From Modicisalibacter sp049808615 (GTDB lineage Bacteria; Pseudomonadota; Gammaproteobacteria; Pseudomonadales; Halomonadaceae), in NCBI RefSeq assembly GCF_049808615.1, contig NZ_JBNCAN010000024.1:11718-75717 (forward strand): DNA of 64,000 nt, given 5' to 3'. Of the stretch, positions 49,125 through 57,798 are shown in pieces; position 1 is the stretch's first letter, and each line of letters opens with the position of its first letter. The notes under the pieces are model-generated. The model was given only the letters and a program-made list of their open reading frames with translations, did not search any database and was not told where the DNA came from. Made by a program: the position numbers and the translations under genes.

Positions 49125-49991
49125 TCAACAATACAAGGCAGTGGGCGGCAATTCGGCCATGGCGATCTCCTCCTGGGTCGGGTAACGCAGTATCTCGATT
49201 CTTGCGGCATTCTCGTGCCAGTCGATCAGACCGGCATCGCGAAACTGGCCCAGCCAGTACTCCATGCACCAACGTCCCCACTGGCGATGAAAATGCCGCG
49301 CGTTGAGCAGGATATGCTTGAAGTGCTGGTAGGGTGGTGCAAAAAGTCGATGATGCTGGTGATAGGCCCGGGCCTTGGCGACCCAGAAGAAGGGCAGGCC
49401 GGTCCGGGCGAGACGCCAGGCGAAATCGGTCTCTTCGCCCCCGTAGCCCCGATAAGCCTCATCCATTCCCCCCGCACGGTGATAGCTTTCACGGCTCAGG
49501 GCGAAGGAAAGCCCCCAGAGGCTCCCCGGATCGGGCTCCGCCCGGGTACCGCTATCAGGAATCTGCGGTCGCGCCGGGTGTACCTGGCCCAGGCGGTCGA
49601 GTCGGGTGTAATCGAGTGGGCCGCTGTCGATGCTCCCCGCAGGCAGATAAAGCACTTCTCCGAGATAGAGTCCATCTTCGTCATCCAGTGCTTGCCGGTA
49701 GCTTTCGACCAGGGTCGGCGAGGGGATGCAGTCGACGTCGAGGAAAATTAGTTTCTCGTATCTGGCGGCGGCCGCAGCTTGATTACGTGCCCGTGCCAAA
49801 GGCATGGGGTCGCCCTCCACGTATCGAGTGCATATCGGAAAGGGCACCTTGGGCAAGCCCTGATGGGGCCGGGGTTGCATGTAGGCAATCACCAGTTCAT
49901 CCGGCGGCAGGGTCTGTGATGCCAGCCCATGCAGGAGGTTGACGAGTTGTTCCCGCCGCCCCCGCACCAGCGTCAACACACTCACCGTCAT
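49125..49991 (-). CDS. Glycosyltransferase family 2
   Basis: 288 residues of GT-A fold: MTVSVLTLVRGRREQLVNLLHGLASQ, LARARNQAAAA, the DxD-like KLIFLDVDCIPSPTL, and GGMDEAYRGYGGEETDFAWRLAR with the ED/EE catalytic region. The ATG overlaps by 4 bp the stop of the sucrose-phosphate synthase/phosphatase gene, so the two are translated together. It may use the fused enzyme's sugar product or act on another polysaccharide. Soluble, no membrane helices. Confidence 0.88.
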   Translation of the reverse strand: MTVSVLTLVRGRREQLVNLLHGLASQTLPPDELVIAYMQPRPHQGLPKVPFPICTRYVEGDPMPLARARNQAAAAARYEKLIFLDVDCIPSPTLVESYRQALDDEDGLYLGEVLYLPAGSIDSGPLDYTRLDRLGQVHPARPQIPDSGTRAEPDPGSLWGLSFALSRESYHRAGGMDEAYRGYGGEETDFAWRLARTGLPFFWVAKARAYHQHHRLFAPPYQHFKHILLNARHFHRQWGRWCMEYWLGQFRDAGLIDWHENAARIEILRYPTQEEIAMAELPPTALYC

Positions 49992-52060
49992 CGTCCATTC
50001 CTCTGCTGACGGAAATAGGTCACGCCTTCTATCACGCCCCGGGAATAGCTTGATTTGGCCAGATAGGCATGGGCCAGGCCTGGGTCGCTCACCAGCTTGT
50101 CGGAGAAATTGGCCACGATGATCGAGCAGGGCATGGCACGCAGCATTTCCACATCGTTACCGGAATCGCCGGCCACGAAAATCGCCTCCTTGGGTAGGCC
50201 GTAGCGTTGCCGAACATGCTCCACCGCGGCCCCCTTGGAGGCCCGGGCAGGGAGGATGTCCAGGTAGCGTCCGTGGCTATGCACCACGGTACAGGTCAGG
50301 CCTCTCTCTTCCAGCAGGGCGCGTATTCGTTCGGCCAGCGTCGTTTGCCCCTTGGTCAGGTAACTGAGCTTGAAGCGCCTTTGCTCGAGAGGGCCCTGGG
50401 GTTTCACATCGGGTAGGTTCGCCAGTAGGTCGGCGATTTCATCATGGCGCCAACCCTCAGCGATGACCTTCGACCAGGAATCGTCCCGTTGATAGGTCGT
50501 TCCATTATCCGCCAGGAAATAGATCTCGGTGCCCACGGAGGTAATCAGGACCTCCGGGTAGGGCGTGCCCTCCATGCCGAGAATGGCCAGGGCGCTATGC
50601 AGGCTTCTTCCCGTCGCCACACCGAATCCCAGCGAGTCTTGTCCGCTGCGCCACTGGCAGAATGTCGAAGCCGAGTCTGGAGTGCCCAGCAGGGTGTTGT
50701 CGATATCGGTGATCAGGAAGCTGTCGAACCGGGAAGAAGGGCCCGGCTTGCTGCAAAGCCTGTCGAGGAGCTCATGGTACTGACTCACGTGGGCCTGCCA
50801 GTCGAAGGCGCTTACCGCAAGAGCCCCCCCTTTGGCATAACGTTGCCAGCATGTCTCGCTGGAGAGGAGTTCGAGAGCGGCGTCGCGAATGCTGGCGGTC
50901 GAGTGAGGATCGATCAGGATTCCATTTCGGCACCGCTTGATGATGTCGTTGGGACCGCCACTTTCCGTGGCAATCAGGGGCAGCCCTGCGGCAGAGGCCT
51001 CAAGGAGGGTCAAGCCGAAGGGCTCGTTGAAGGCTGGGTTGATGAAAATACCACGGCGCAGCCGGGCATAGGCATAGATGGCGGGAACATCCGCGGATTC
51101 GTGGTGCTTGGGATAGGCGACCTTGCCATACAGATCGTACTTGTCGATCAGGTATAGAATCTCTCGAAGGTTGTTGCCAATCTCGGGTTCCAGGTTGTCG
51201 ATATCGTCGCGGGTCCCGGCGATGAGTACCAGGTTGGCCTTTTCCTGCAATGCTGGCGACTCGCCATAGGCCTTGATCAGAGTGGCGAGATTCTTCTTGG
51301 TCACCGGGCGTGCGATGGCCAGAAGTGGGGGCTTTTGAGGGTCGACAAGAAAACGCTCGATCGCGCGATCGACCCGGTCGCATGTCCTTGCATCCTGGAA
51401 TGCCTCGAGGTTGCTGCCCGGAGCGATGACCCGAATCTTCCCCGGGTCGTAGTGGGTATAACCGGCATACTGCACTTCCGCTTCGTCGCGGCTGCTGGCG
51501 ATGATCAGGTTCGCCTCCTGCAACGCCCGCTCTTCGAAGGCGATGCGCCGCTCGAGCGCTTCGAGTTCTTCCCGGGCGGGAGTGGTATGGCAGCGCTTGA
51601 AGGCTTCGCGTTTTACTCGACCCAGGGAATGGGCCGTGAATACGAAAGGAATGCCATGCCGCTGCTTGATGATCGCTGCCACCTCGGCGGCATCGGCGTA
51701 GTGGGCGTGAATGATGTCCGGTTTACGATCCTGGGACTGGATATGCCCATCCAGCGCGTCGGTGAACGAAGGCAGTTCCGTCCATAAGGCTTCTTTGGAA
51801 AGATAACCCGTAAAGGCAGTGCGAAAACGCAGGATGCGGGTCTTGTCATCGATGGCTTCGCAGGGGGAGGCATAGTCTTGTGAATAGCCACCCACGAAGG
51901 CGCGGGTGACGATATCAATGCGTTCCACGGAGGGGTCCCGAGCAGACGCTTCGACGAGTTCCAGCAGATAGCGGATGTGCCCGCCGGTATCCGCCGTCAG
52001 CCCGTATTCGACTCGAGAGCCACGTAAACACCCTTGTAGCGCGATATGCAATATGACCAT
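49988..52060 (-). CDS. Sucrose-phosphate synthase fused to sucrose-phosphatase
   Basis: 690 residues. Residues 1-~440 are a GT4 sucrose-phosphate synthase: HIALQGCLRGSRVEYGLTADTGGHIRYLLELVEA, IIHAHYADAAEVAA, FTAHSLGRVKREA, LLAIARPVTKKNLATLIKAYG and INPAFNEPFGLTLLEASAAG. Residues ~450-690 are a HAD-IIB phosphatase: LITDIDNTLLG, VATGRSLHSAL and VAGDSGNDVEML. Together they make sucrose from UDP-glucose and fructose-6-phosphate, a known compatible solute. ATG 52060 has GGAAGTGAG upstream; the frame also opens at 52114. It is divergent from the GT4 at 52133. Confidence 0.92.
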   Translation of the reverse strand: MVILHIALQGCLRGSRVEYGLTADTGGHIRYLLELVEASARDPSVERIDIVTRAFVGGYSQDYASPCEAIDDKTRILRFRTAFTGYLSKEALWTELPSFTDALDGHIQSQDRKPDIIHAHYADAAEVAAIIKQRHGIPFVFTAHSLGRVKREAFKRCHTTPAREELEALERRIAFEERALQEANLIIASSRDEAEVQYAGYTHYDPGKIRVIAPGSNLEAFQDARTCDRVDRAIERFLVDPQKPPLLAIARPVTKKNLATLIKAYGESPALQEKANLVLIAGTRDDIDNLEPEIGNNLREILYLIDKYDLYGKVAYPKHHESADVPAIYAYARLRRGIFINPAFNEPFGLTLLEASAAGLPLIATESGGPNDIIKRCRNGILIDPHSTASIRDAALELLSSETCWQRYAKGGALAVSAFDWQAHVSQYHELLDRLCSKPGPSSRFDSFLITDIDNTLLGTPDSASTFCQWRSGQDSLGFGVATGRSLHSALAILGMEGTPYPEVLITSVGTEIYFLADNGTTYQRDDSWSKVIAEGWRHDEIADLLANLPDVKPQGPLEQRRFKLSYLTKGQTTLAERIRALLEERGLTCTVVHSHGRYLDILPARASKGAAVEHVRQRYGLPKEAIFVAGDSGNDVEMLRAMPCSIIVANFSDKLVSDPGLAHAYLAKSSYSRGVIEGVTYFRQQRNGR

Positions 52061-52132
52061 ATGCTCACTTCCATGTTCGGGGGATCTCCTTGCGCTCCCC
52101 GTTAAACGCCCCATCCCAAGGCGAGTACCACG

Positions 52133-53179
52133 ATGTCATTGCGCATAGCACAAGTCGCTCCAGTCATCTTTCCCGTTCCTCCGGTCCATTACGGGGGGAC
52201 GGAACGCATCGTCCACGACTTGACCGAAGCGCTGGTCGCCCTGGGACACGATGTCACCTTGTTTGCTTCCAGCGATAGCCAGACGTCCGCCACACTGGTC
52301 TCCGCGCTTCCGAGTCTCGCCAGCCTGCAAGCCGACGAAGGCGAGCTGCCGCCCGGCACTCCCGGGGTTCTGGAAGCAGCGTTATTGGATAAATTACGAG
52401 TATCGATGAGGGAGTTCGATATCCTGCATTGCCATGGCGAATTTTTTCATGCGCCTTTATTAGGGAAGCTTCGCAATCGGAGTCTGACGACGATTCACTG
52501 GCGCGTCGATGAGCGTGACCGCCAATGGTTCTTTTCTTGCTTTCCCGATCTTCCGGTAGCGGCGATTTCCCACTCCCAGGCGCAAGGAATTCCCGACAGC
52601 AACCGTGCGGGGGTCGTTCATCACGGGCTGGATCCCAGGCGGTTTCGCTTCGTACCGCAAAGCGAGGGGTATCTGGCCTTCGTTGGTCGTATGACCGATC
52701 AAAAGCGCCCGGACAGAGCCATCGAGATCGCCCGTGCCACTGGCAAGCCCTTGACGTTGGCCGGCGGTATCGATGTCGGCAATCCCGGCTACTTCGATAA
52801 TTGCGTCAGGCCGCGATTGAACGATGATATTCGTTATGTCGGCCCGGTGGATGACCACCAAAAGTCGGTACTGCTGGGGCAGGCCGAGGCGCTGCTGTTT
52901 CCGATCGACTGGCCGGAACCCTTTGGTCTGGTGATGATCGAGGCGATGGCCTGTGGTACGCCGGTCATCGCCTGGCGCAATGGTGCCGTCGAGGAGATCG
53001 TCGAACATGGGGTGAGTGGCTATATCGTGGAGAGCCTGGAAGAGGCCTGCTGGGCGGTGGAGAGCATCGGTGCTCTGGATCGGAGGGTAGTGCGGGAGCG
53101 TTTCCTGGCACGCTTCACCCGCGAGCGTATGGCACGGGACTATGTGGCGCTCTATCGACGGCTGCTCGCCAACGCCTAG
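52133..53179 (+). CDS. Glycosyltransferase family 4
   Basis: 348-residue GT-B enzyme: RIAQVAPVIFPVPPVHYGGTERIVHDLTEALVALGHDVTLFAS, ILHCHGEFFHAPLL, GYLAFVGRMTDQKRPDRAIEIA and FPIDWPEPFGLVMIEAMACGTPVIAW with the E-x7-E motif. It is divergent from the sucrose-phosphate synthase fusion, with 72 bp between the starts, and the pair probably share control. The donor sugar is not apparent. Confidence 0.88.
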   Translation: MSLRIAQVAPVIFPVPPVHYGGTERIVHDLTEALVALGHDVTLFASSDSQTSATLVSALPSLASLQADEGELPPGTPGVLEAALLDKLRVSMREFDILHCHGEFFHAPLLGKLRNRSLTTIHWRVDERDRQWFFSCFPDLPVAAISHSQAQGIPDSNRAGVVHHGLDPRRFRFVPQSEGYLAFVGRMTDQKRPDRAIEIARATGKPLTLAGGIDVGNPGYFDNCVRPRLNDDIRYVGPVDDHQKSVLLGQAEALLFPIDWPEPFGLVMIEAMACGTPVIAWRNGAVEEIVEHGVSGYIVESLEEACWAVESIGALDRRVVRERFLARFTRERMARDYVALYRRLLANA

Positions 53180-53204
53180 ACGTCGGGATCACCCGGTCAT
53201 GCGA

Positions 53205-54005
53205 TCAAATCACCTTCTTGCGCAGCCAGGCCGCCAACGCCTCACCGGCGATCACCAGCACGATGATGGCCAAGAGGATGGTGGCCACGGTGCGCCAGTC
53301 CAGCATGTCGATGGCCCCCTGCAGAATCACCCCGATGCCGCCGGCGCCAACCAGCCCAAGCACCGTGGATTCACGCAGGTTGATGTCCCAGCGCAGAATG
53401 CTCACGGCGAAGAAGGTCGGCACCACCTGAGGCACGATGGCATAGAGGATCACCTTGGCCCGGGAAGCACCGGTAGCCTCCAGCGCCTCGACCGGGCGCC
53501 GGTCGATCTCCTCGATGGCCTCGCCGATCAATTTGCCGAGAAATCCCAGGGAGCGGAACATGATGGCGACGATGCCGGCGAGCACCCCGGGGCCGAAGAT
53601 CGCCACGAACAACAGCGCCCAGATCAAGGTATTCACCGAACGACTGGAGACCAGGATGAAACGGCCCAGCCACAGGGTCGCCCGGTTGGGCGTGGTGTTC
53701 TGGGCCGAGATGTAGGCCACCGGCAACGACAGGAACACGGCGAAGAACGTGGCGATGGTGGCGATGTTCAAGGTCTCGATCAACGCCCAGGTGATGGCGC
53801 CGATGGAGGAGACATCTGGTGGCACCATGCGTCGGAACAGATCGCCGATCTGGTTGGGCGCATCCCACACCCAAGGCCAGATGATGTCGATGGTGGTCAA
53901 GGACCATGCTGCCGCTCCTGCGATCAGGAGCATGCCGGCCAGGCGTCCCCAGCGTTGACGCCGGGTATGGCGTGACCAGGCGCGATCCGCAATCGACTCT
54001 TTCAT
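53205..54005 (-). CDS. phnE: Phosphonate-type ABC transporter permease (PhnE family), second subunit
   Basis: 266 residues, six membrane helices, with an N-terminal arginine-rich tail (ATG 54005; MKESIADRAWSRHTRRQRWG). FLSLPVAYISAQNTTPN, SVNTLIWALLFVAIFGPGVLAG and the EAA loop GEAIEEIDRRPVEALEATGASRAKVILYAIVPQVVP are PhnE marks. A separate permease gene of the same family lies 13 bp upstream, giving a PhnE1/PhnE2 pair as in several proteobacteria. Confidence 0.9.
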   Translation of the reverse strand: MKESIADRAWSRHTRRQRWGRLAGMLLIAGAAAWSLTTIDIIWPWVWDAPNQIGDLFRRMVPPDVSSIGAITWALIETLNIATIATFFAVFLSLPVAYISAQNTTPNRATLWLGRFILVSSRSVNTLIWALLFVAIFGPGVLAGIVAIMFRSLGFLGKLIGEAIEEIDRRPVEALEATGASRAKVILYAIVPQVVPTFFAVSILRWDINLRESTVLGLVGAGGIGVILQGAIDMLDWRTVATILLAIIVLVIAGEALAAWLRKKVI

Positions 54006-54018
54006 AAGATATTTCTCT

Positions 54019-54831
54019 TTACCAGATATTCTTCCGGATGCGCCCGCTGATCGCTTCGCTGACCAGGATGACGGCGATGATGACCAGGGTGATCGCCAGC
54101 GCGAAATCGTAATCGTAGCGTCCGAAGGCATTCATCAGTGTCGAACCGATGCCGCCGGCGCCGACAATGCCGACCACCGCGGAAGCGCGCAGGTTGCTGT
54201 CCAACTGATAGATCGACAGGCCAATCTGGCGCGGCATGATCTGCGGCAGCACGGCAAACTGCAGCACGGTGAACGAGCCGGTGCCGGTGCTGCGCAGGGC
54301 CTCTACCTGGCCCCAGTCGATCTCCTCGATGCGCTCTGCGAGCATCTTGGCGACGAAGCCGATGGAATAGATGGTCAGGGTCAGGATGCCTGCCACCGGG
54401 CCGAAGCCCACGGCCTTGACGAACAGGATGGCGACGATGACCGGGTGGAAGCTGCGAGCCACGATGATCAAGGTGCGACCCAAGAGATAAATCGGGAGAG
54501 GGGCGATATTGCGTGCGGCCATGAAGGCGATTGGCACACTCAGCGCCAGCCCGAGCAGGGTGGCGAGAATGGCGATCTGCAGGCTCTCCAGAAAACCTTT
54601 CAGCAGCAGACCACCGCGATCGAAGTTGGGTGGAAAGGCGCCACCGAAGATACGCGCGGCACGCTCCATGCCTTCGCTGATGCGTGCCCAGTCGAAGGGC
54701 AGGGTCGTGATTGCCCAGGCAGCGTAGATCACAAAACCGATCACGAGTCCCCAGCGCAGCCAGGGGTTGGTTATGAAGGGCGCCTTGCGCCACTGGCGTG
54801 GGGTTGTTGCCGTCGTCATGTCGCTGCTCAT
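54019..54831 (-). CDS. phnE: Phosphonate-type ABC transporter permease (PhnE family), first subunit
   Basis: 270 residues with six predicted helices. LGLALSVPIAFMAARNIAP, SFHPVIVAILFVKAVGFGPVAG and the EAA loop LAERIEEIDWGQVEALRSTGTGSFTVLQFAVLPQIMP identify the PhnE family. Its start overlaps the phnC stop by 4 bp. The heterodimer of this and the following permease would form the channel. Confidence 0.9.
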   Translation of the reverse strand: MSSDMTTATTPRQWRKAPFITNPWLRWGLVIGFVIYAAWAITTLPFDWARISEGMERAARIFGGAFPPNFDRGGLLLKGFLESLQIAILATLLGLALSVPIAFMAARNIAPLPIYLLGRTLIIVARSFHPVIVAILFVKAVGFGPVAGILTLTIYSIGFVAKMLAERIEEIDWGQVEALRSTGTGSFTVLQFAVLPQIMPRQIGLSIYQLDSNLRASAVVGIVGAGGIGSTLMNAFGRYDYDFALAITLVIIAVILVSEAISGRIRKNIW

Positions 54832-55619
54832 GTCGCCACCTTGCCGGCACTCGAACCATGAGCGGATTCTTCCTTGTCTTCTGACGTGCCGCTATACACC
54901 GAGTCCATGGCGTCCTGATCCAGATCGTCAGGGACGCCATCGAAGATGATGCGTCCGAAGCGCATGCCGACGATACGCTGGGTGAACTCCTTGGCTTCGC
55001 TGACGTTGTGAATATTGATCAACACCGGCAAGTGCAGTTCGTCGGCCAGGCGCTGCAGCAACTCCATGATCTGGCGTGAGGTGACCGGATCCAGGGAGGC
55101 GGTGGGTTCGTCCGCCAGCAGGATGTCCGGATCCTGCATTAGCGCGCGCACGACGCCGACACGCTGGCGCTCACCCCCGGAGAGCTCATCGGCGCGCTTG
55201 TTGGCGTAATGAGCAATGCCTACCCGTTCCATGAGTTGGAAGGCGCGTTCGATGTCCTCTGCCGGGTAGCGACGCAGCGCGGCGCGCCAGTAGGGAATGT
55301 AGCCCAGGCGTCCGCACTGCACGTTTTCCATCACCGTGAGTCGATCGACCAGATTGAAACCCTGGAAAATCATGCCGATGCGCCGGCGTGCCTTGCGCAG
55401 GCCATCTCGCTTGAGCGTGGTGAGTTCCAGATCGTTGAGCACGATGCTGCCCGAGGTCGGCTCGACCAGACGGTTGATACAGCGCAGCAGCGTGCTCTTG
55501 CCGGCGCCGGAGGCGCCGATGATCGAGACCACGGACTCCCCCGGCACCTCCAGATCGAGATCCTTCAGTACCGGTTCGCCATTGCCGTAGCGCTTGACCA
55601 GGCGGGTAATGCGAAGCAT
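54828..55619 (-). CDS. phnC: Phosphonate-type ABC transporter ATPase
   Basis: 263 residues. Walker A GASGAGKSTLLRCINRLVEPTSG, the Q-loop FQGFNLVDRLTVMENV, signature ELSGGERQRVGVVRALMQ, Walker B ILLADEPTASLDP and the H-loop NIHNVSEAKEF are all intact and PhnC-like. The acidic C-terminal tail (TSEDKEESAHGS) is an extension. It follows phnD by 11 bp and precedes the permeases. Confidence 0.92.
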   Translation of the reverse strand: MLRITRLVKRYGNGEPVLKDLDLEVPGESVVSIIGASGAGKSTLLRCINRLVEPTSGSIVLNDLELTTLKRDGLRKARRRIGMIFQGFNLVDRLTVMENVQCGRLGYIPYWRAALRRYPAEDIERAFQLMERVGIAHYANKRADELSGGERQRVGVVRALMQDPDILLADEPTASLDPVTSRQIMELLQRLADELHLPVLINIHNVSEAKEFTQRIVGMRFGRIIFDGVPDDLDQDAMDSVYSGTSEDKEESAHGSSAGKVAT

Positions 55620-55630
55620 TGGAAATTGCC

Positions 55631-56656
55631 TTATTCAATATTTTCGCGAGTATAGGTAATCCCGTTCGCTTCCTGAATGTCGCGGATGACCTCCCAATCC
55701 TCCTTGTAGCTGATGGGCACGAACTGCGTGACCCCGGTGAATTCTTCACCTAGCGCTGTGCCCTGGAAGTCGAAGCTCATGAAGGCGTCTTTGATCTTCT
55801 CGGCAAGCTCTGGCTTGAGATTGTGCGCATAAGTGTAGGAGGTGGTCGGAAAGCGTTTGGACTCGAAGACGATCTTGACCTCTTCGGGATCATAGAGGCC
55901 ACGATCGGCCATGCGATCGACCACTTCCGAGGCCACCGGAGCGGCGTCGTAGTCCCCGGCCACTACACCGAGCATGGACTGATCGTGGGAGCCGGAATAG
56001 ACCACCTCGTAGTCCTCGCCGGGGACGATGCCCTCCTTGGGGAACAGTGCTCGCGGCGCCTGGTTGCCGGAGTTGGAAGTGGGCGAGGTGTGGGCGACAC
56101 GCTTGCCCTCGAGATCCTTCAGCTCATCGATCCCGCTATCCTTGCGGGTATAGACCTGCAACGTGTAACCGAAATTGCCGTCTTCGGACCCCATGATGGC
56201 GAAGGGAACGGCGCCGGCCAGGTTGACGGCGAAGGGCGTCGGGCCGGTGGAGAAACCCGCGATATGGATGCGATTGCTGCGCATGGCCTCGATTTCGGCA
56301 GAGTTCGATTGCACCGCAAAGAAGCGCACATCCTTGCCGGTCTCCTCGGACAGGTGCTCGATGAACGGCTCCCAGATATCGGCGTAGATCGCCGGGTCCT
56401 CGACCGGGGTGTAGGCAAAGACCAGCGTATCCGGATCGAGCAGTTTGGAGGGGTCGCTTGGCGTATCCGCGACCAGGTCGTTGTTGGCGTCACAATACAT
56501 GGGGGCCAGGGCGCCGCGGTTGGGGCATTCCTCTTCGGCGGCCATGACATTCGCAGCGGGCACTAGCAGTGCGGCAATGGCGGTGCCTAATGTCAGTCGG
56601 CGGATATGTTGAATTTGGTCACGGAGTAGGGTCGAGTTGAACGTCGGGTTCGACAT
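55631..56656 (-). CDS. phnD: Phosphonate/phosphite-type periplasmic binding protein
   Basis: 341 residues with a long signal peptide (n-region of ~20 residues, then LTLGTAIAALLVPAANVMAAEE). The mature part has FAYTPVEDPAIYADIWEPFIEHLSEETGKDVRFFAVQSNSAEIEAMRSNRIHIAGFSTGP, TSPTSNSGNQAPRALFPKEGI and VVYSGSHDQSMLGVVAGDYDAAPVAS, as in PhnD/PtxB. It is the first gene of a transporter-only operon; no C-P lyase, phosphonatase or phosphite dehydrogenase is seen, so the ligand may be phosphonate, phosphite or phosphate ester. Confidence 0.92.
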   Translation of the reverse strand: MSNPTFNSTLLRDQIQHIRRLTLGTAIAALLVPAANVMAAEEECPNRGALAPMYCDANNDLVADTPSDPSKLLDPDTLVFAYTPVEDPAIYADIWEPFIEHLSEETGKDVRFFAVQSNSAEIEAMRSNRIHIAGFSTGPTPFAVNLAGAVPFAIMGSEDGNFGYTLQVYTRKDSGIDELKDLEGKRVAHTSPTSNSGNQAPRALFPKEGIVPGEDYEVVYSGSHDQSMLGVVAGDYDAAPVASEVVDRMADRGLYDPEEVKIVFESKRFPTTSYTYAHNLKPELAEKIKDAFMSFDFQGTALGEEFTGVTQFVPISYKEDWEVIRDIQEANGITYTRENIE

Positions 56657-56837
56657 GGCGAGAGCTCCTTGTTCCCTTATTGGGGTTATTATCGGGCTGG
56701 GCTTTTACAGCATTCTTGAATGAGAATAAGCAGTAACGCCAACGACTTCAATCAACACAAGGGTGTATAGACGTCCCTGAATCGACCAATAAGCATCTTC
56801 CCAAGCTCAAGTCTTGCTAAACCTGGAGAAAAACACC

Positions 56838-57644
56838 ATGCATCGCTTCGCCGACGCTGACCCCGAATTATTGGCCCGGATCGATGTCGTGCTTACCGAT
56901 GTCGACGACACCCTGACTCGCCACGGCAAGCTGGCGCCGGCTACCTTGGGTGCCATGGCGGATCTGATGGCCGCAGGGATTCGGGTGGTCCCCGTCACCG
57001 GGGGCTGCGCCGGCTGGTGCGACCACATCGTTCGCGCCTGGCCGGTAAGCGCCGTCATCGGTGAAAGCGGGGCGTTTCATTTTCATTTGAATGAGCGCGG
57101 CCGGCTCGAACGATACTTCATCCGGCCTTTCGATGAACTACAGGCGGAGCAGCAACGATTACTGGCGATTGCCGAACAAGCACTAAAGCAAGTACCCGAG
57201 GCTCGGCTCGCCGCGGATCAGCCCTATCGTCTGGTCGATGTGGCCATCGATCATGCCCAGGATGTGGGGCCCTTGAGTAGCGAACAGGTCGCAACGCTCA
57301 TCACGCTGTTTCAAGAAGCCGGTGCAAGCGCCCGAGCCAGCTCGATCCATGTCAATGCCTGGTTCGGCGACCATGACAAGGCCGCCATGGCGAGGCGTCT
57401 GCTCGAGGAAGATCTAGGGCTGGATGTCGAGGATTGGCCCCTGCGCGTGCTGTTCATCGGTGATGCGCCCAATGATGAGCCGCTGTTTCGAGATATCTCC
57501 TTGAGTGTGGGTGTCGCCAATATCGTTCCGCATCTCGACAAGCTGACCCAGGGTCCACGCTGGCTATGCGAGGCCAGTCATGGCGAAGGCTTTGTCGAGA
57601 TGGCGCAAGGCCTATTGGCCGCCCGATTACGACCTTTTAATTAA
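56838..57644 (+). CDS. HAD-IIB superfamily phosphatase
   Basis: 268 residues. The nucleophile motif is DVVLTDVDDTLTRHGKL (DxDxT), motif II lies in GIRVVPVTGGCAGW, and motif IV is LFIGDAPNDEPLFRD. The cap region is of the C2B type used by sugar-phosphate phosphatases such as sucrose-phosphatase and mannosyl-3-phosphoglycerate phosphatase. GGAGAAA precedes ATG 56838. Divergent from phnD; a link to the sucrose genes is possible but unproven. Confidence 0.85.
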   Translation: MHRFADADPELLARIDVVLTDVDDTLTRHGKLAPATLGAMADLMAAGIRVVPVTGGCAGWCDHIVRAWPVSAVIGESGAFHFHLNERGRLERYFIRPFDELQAEQQRLLAIAEQALKQVPEARLAADQPYRLVDVAIDHAQDVGPLSSEQVATLITLFQEAGASARASSIHVNAWFGDHDKAAMARRLLEEDLGLDVEDWPLRVLFIGDAPNDEPLFRDISLSVGVANIVPHLDKLTQGPRWLCEASHGEGFVEMAQGLLAARLRPFN

Positions 57645-57701
57645 TGTCGCTTGCGAAAAATGTGTCATTCTATAAAACAAGTCACGACGGTGACAGATTG
57701 A

Positions 57702-57725
57702 TGACCAGATGAAGAAATCTGGTCA
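57702..57725. terminator. Hairpin after the HAD phosphatase gene
   Basis: TGACCAGAT (57702-57710) and ATCTGGTCA (57717-57725) form a perfect 9-bp stem with loop GAAGAA, 57 bp after the HAD stop and 74 bp before the sulfatase-fold gene. No T tract follows, so termination is only probable. Confidence 0.4.
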
Positions 57726-57798
57726 GGGGTCATAGGCCTGCACGCATGAAAACAAGATCGAATTCCCTCAAGAATTGGCTGAGTGGGTATCTACGTCC

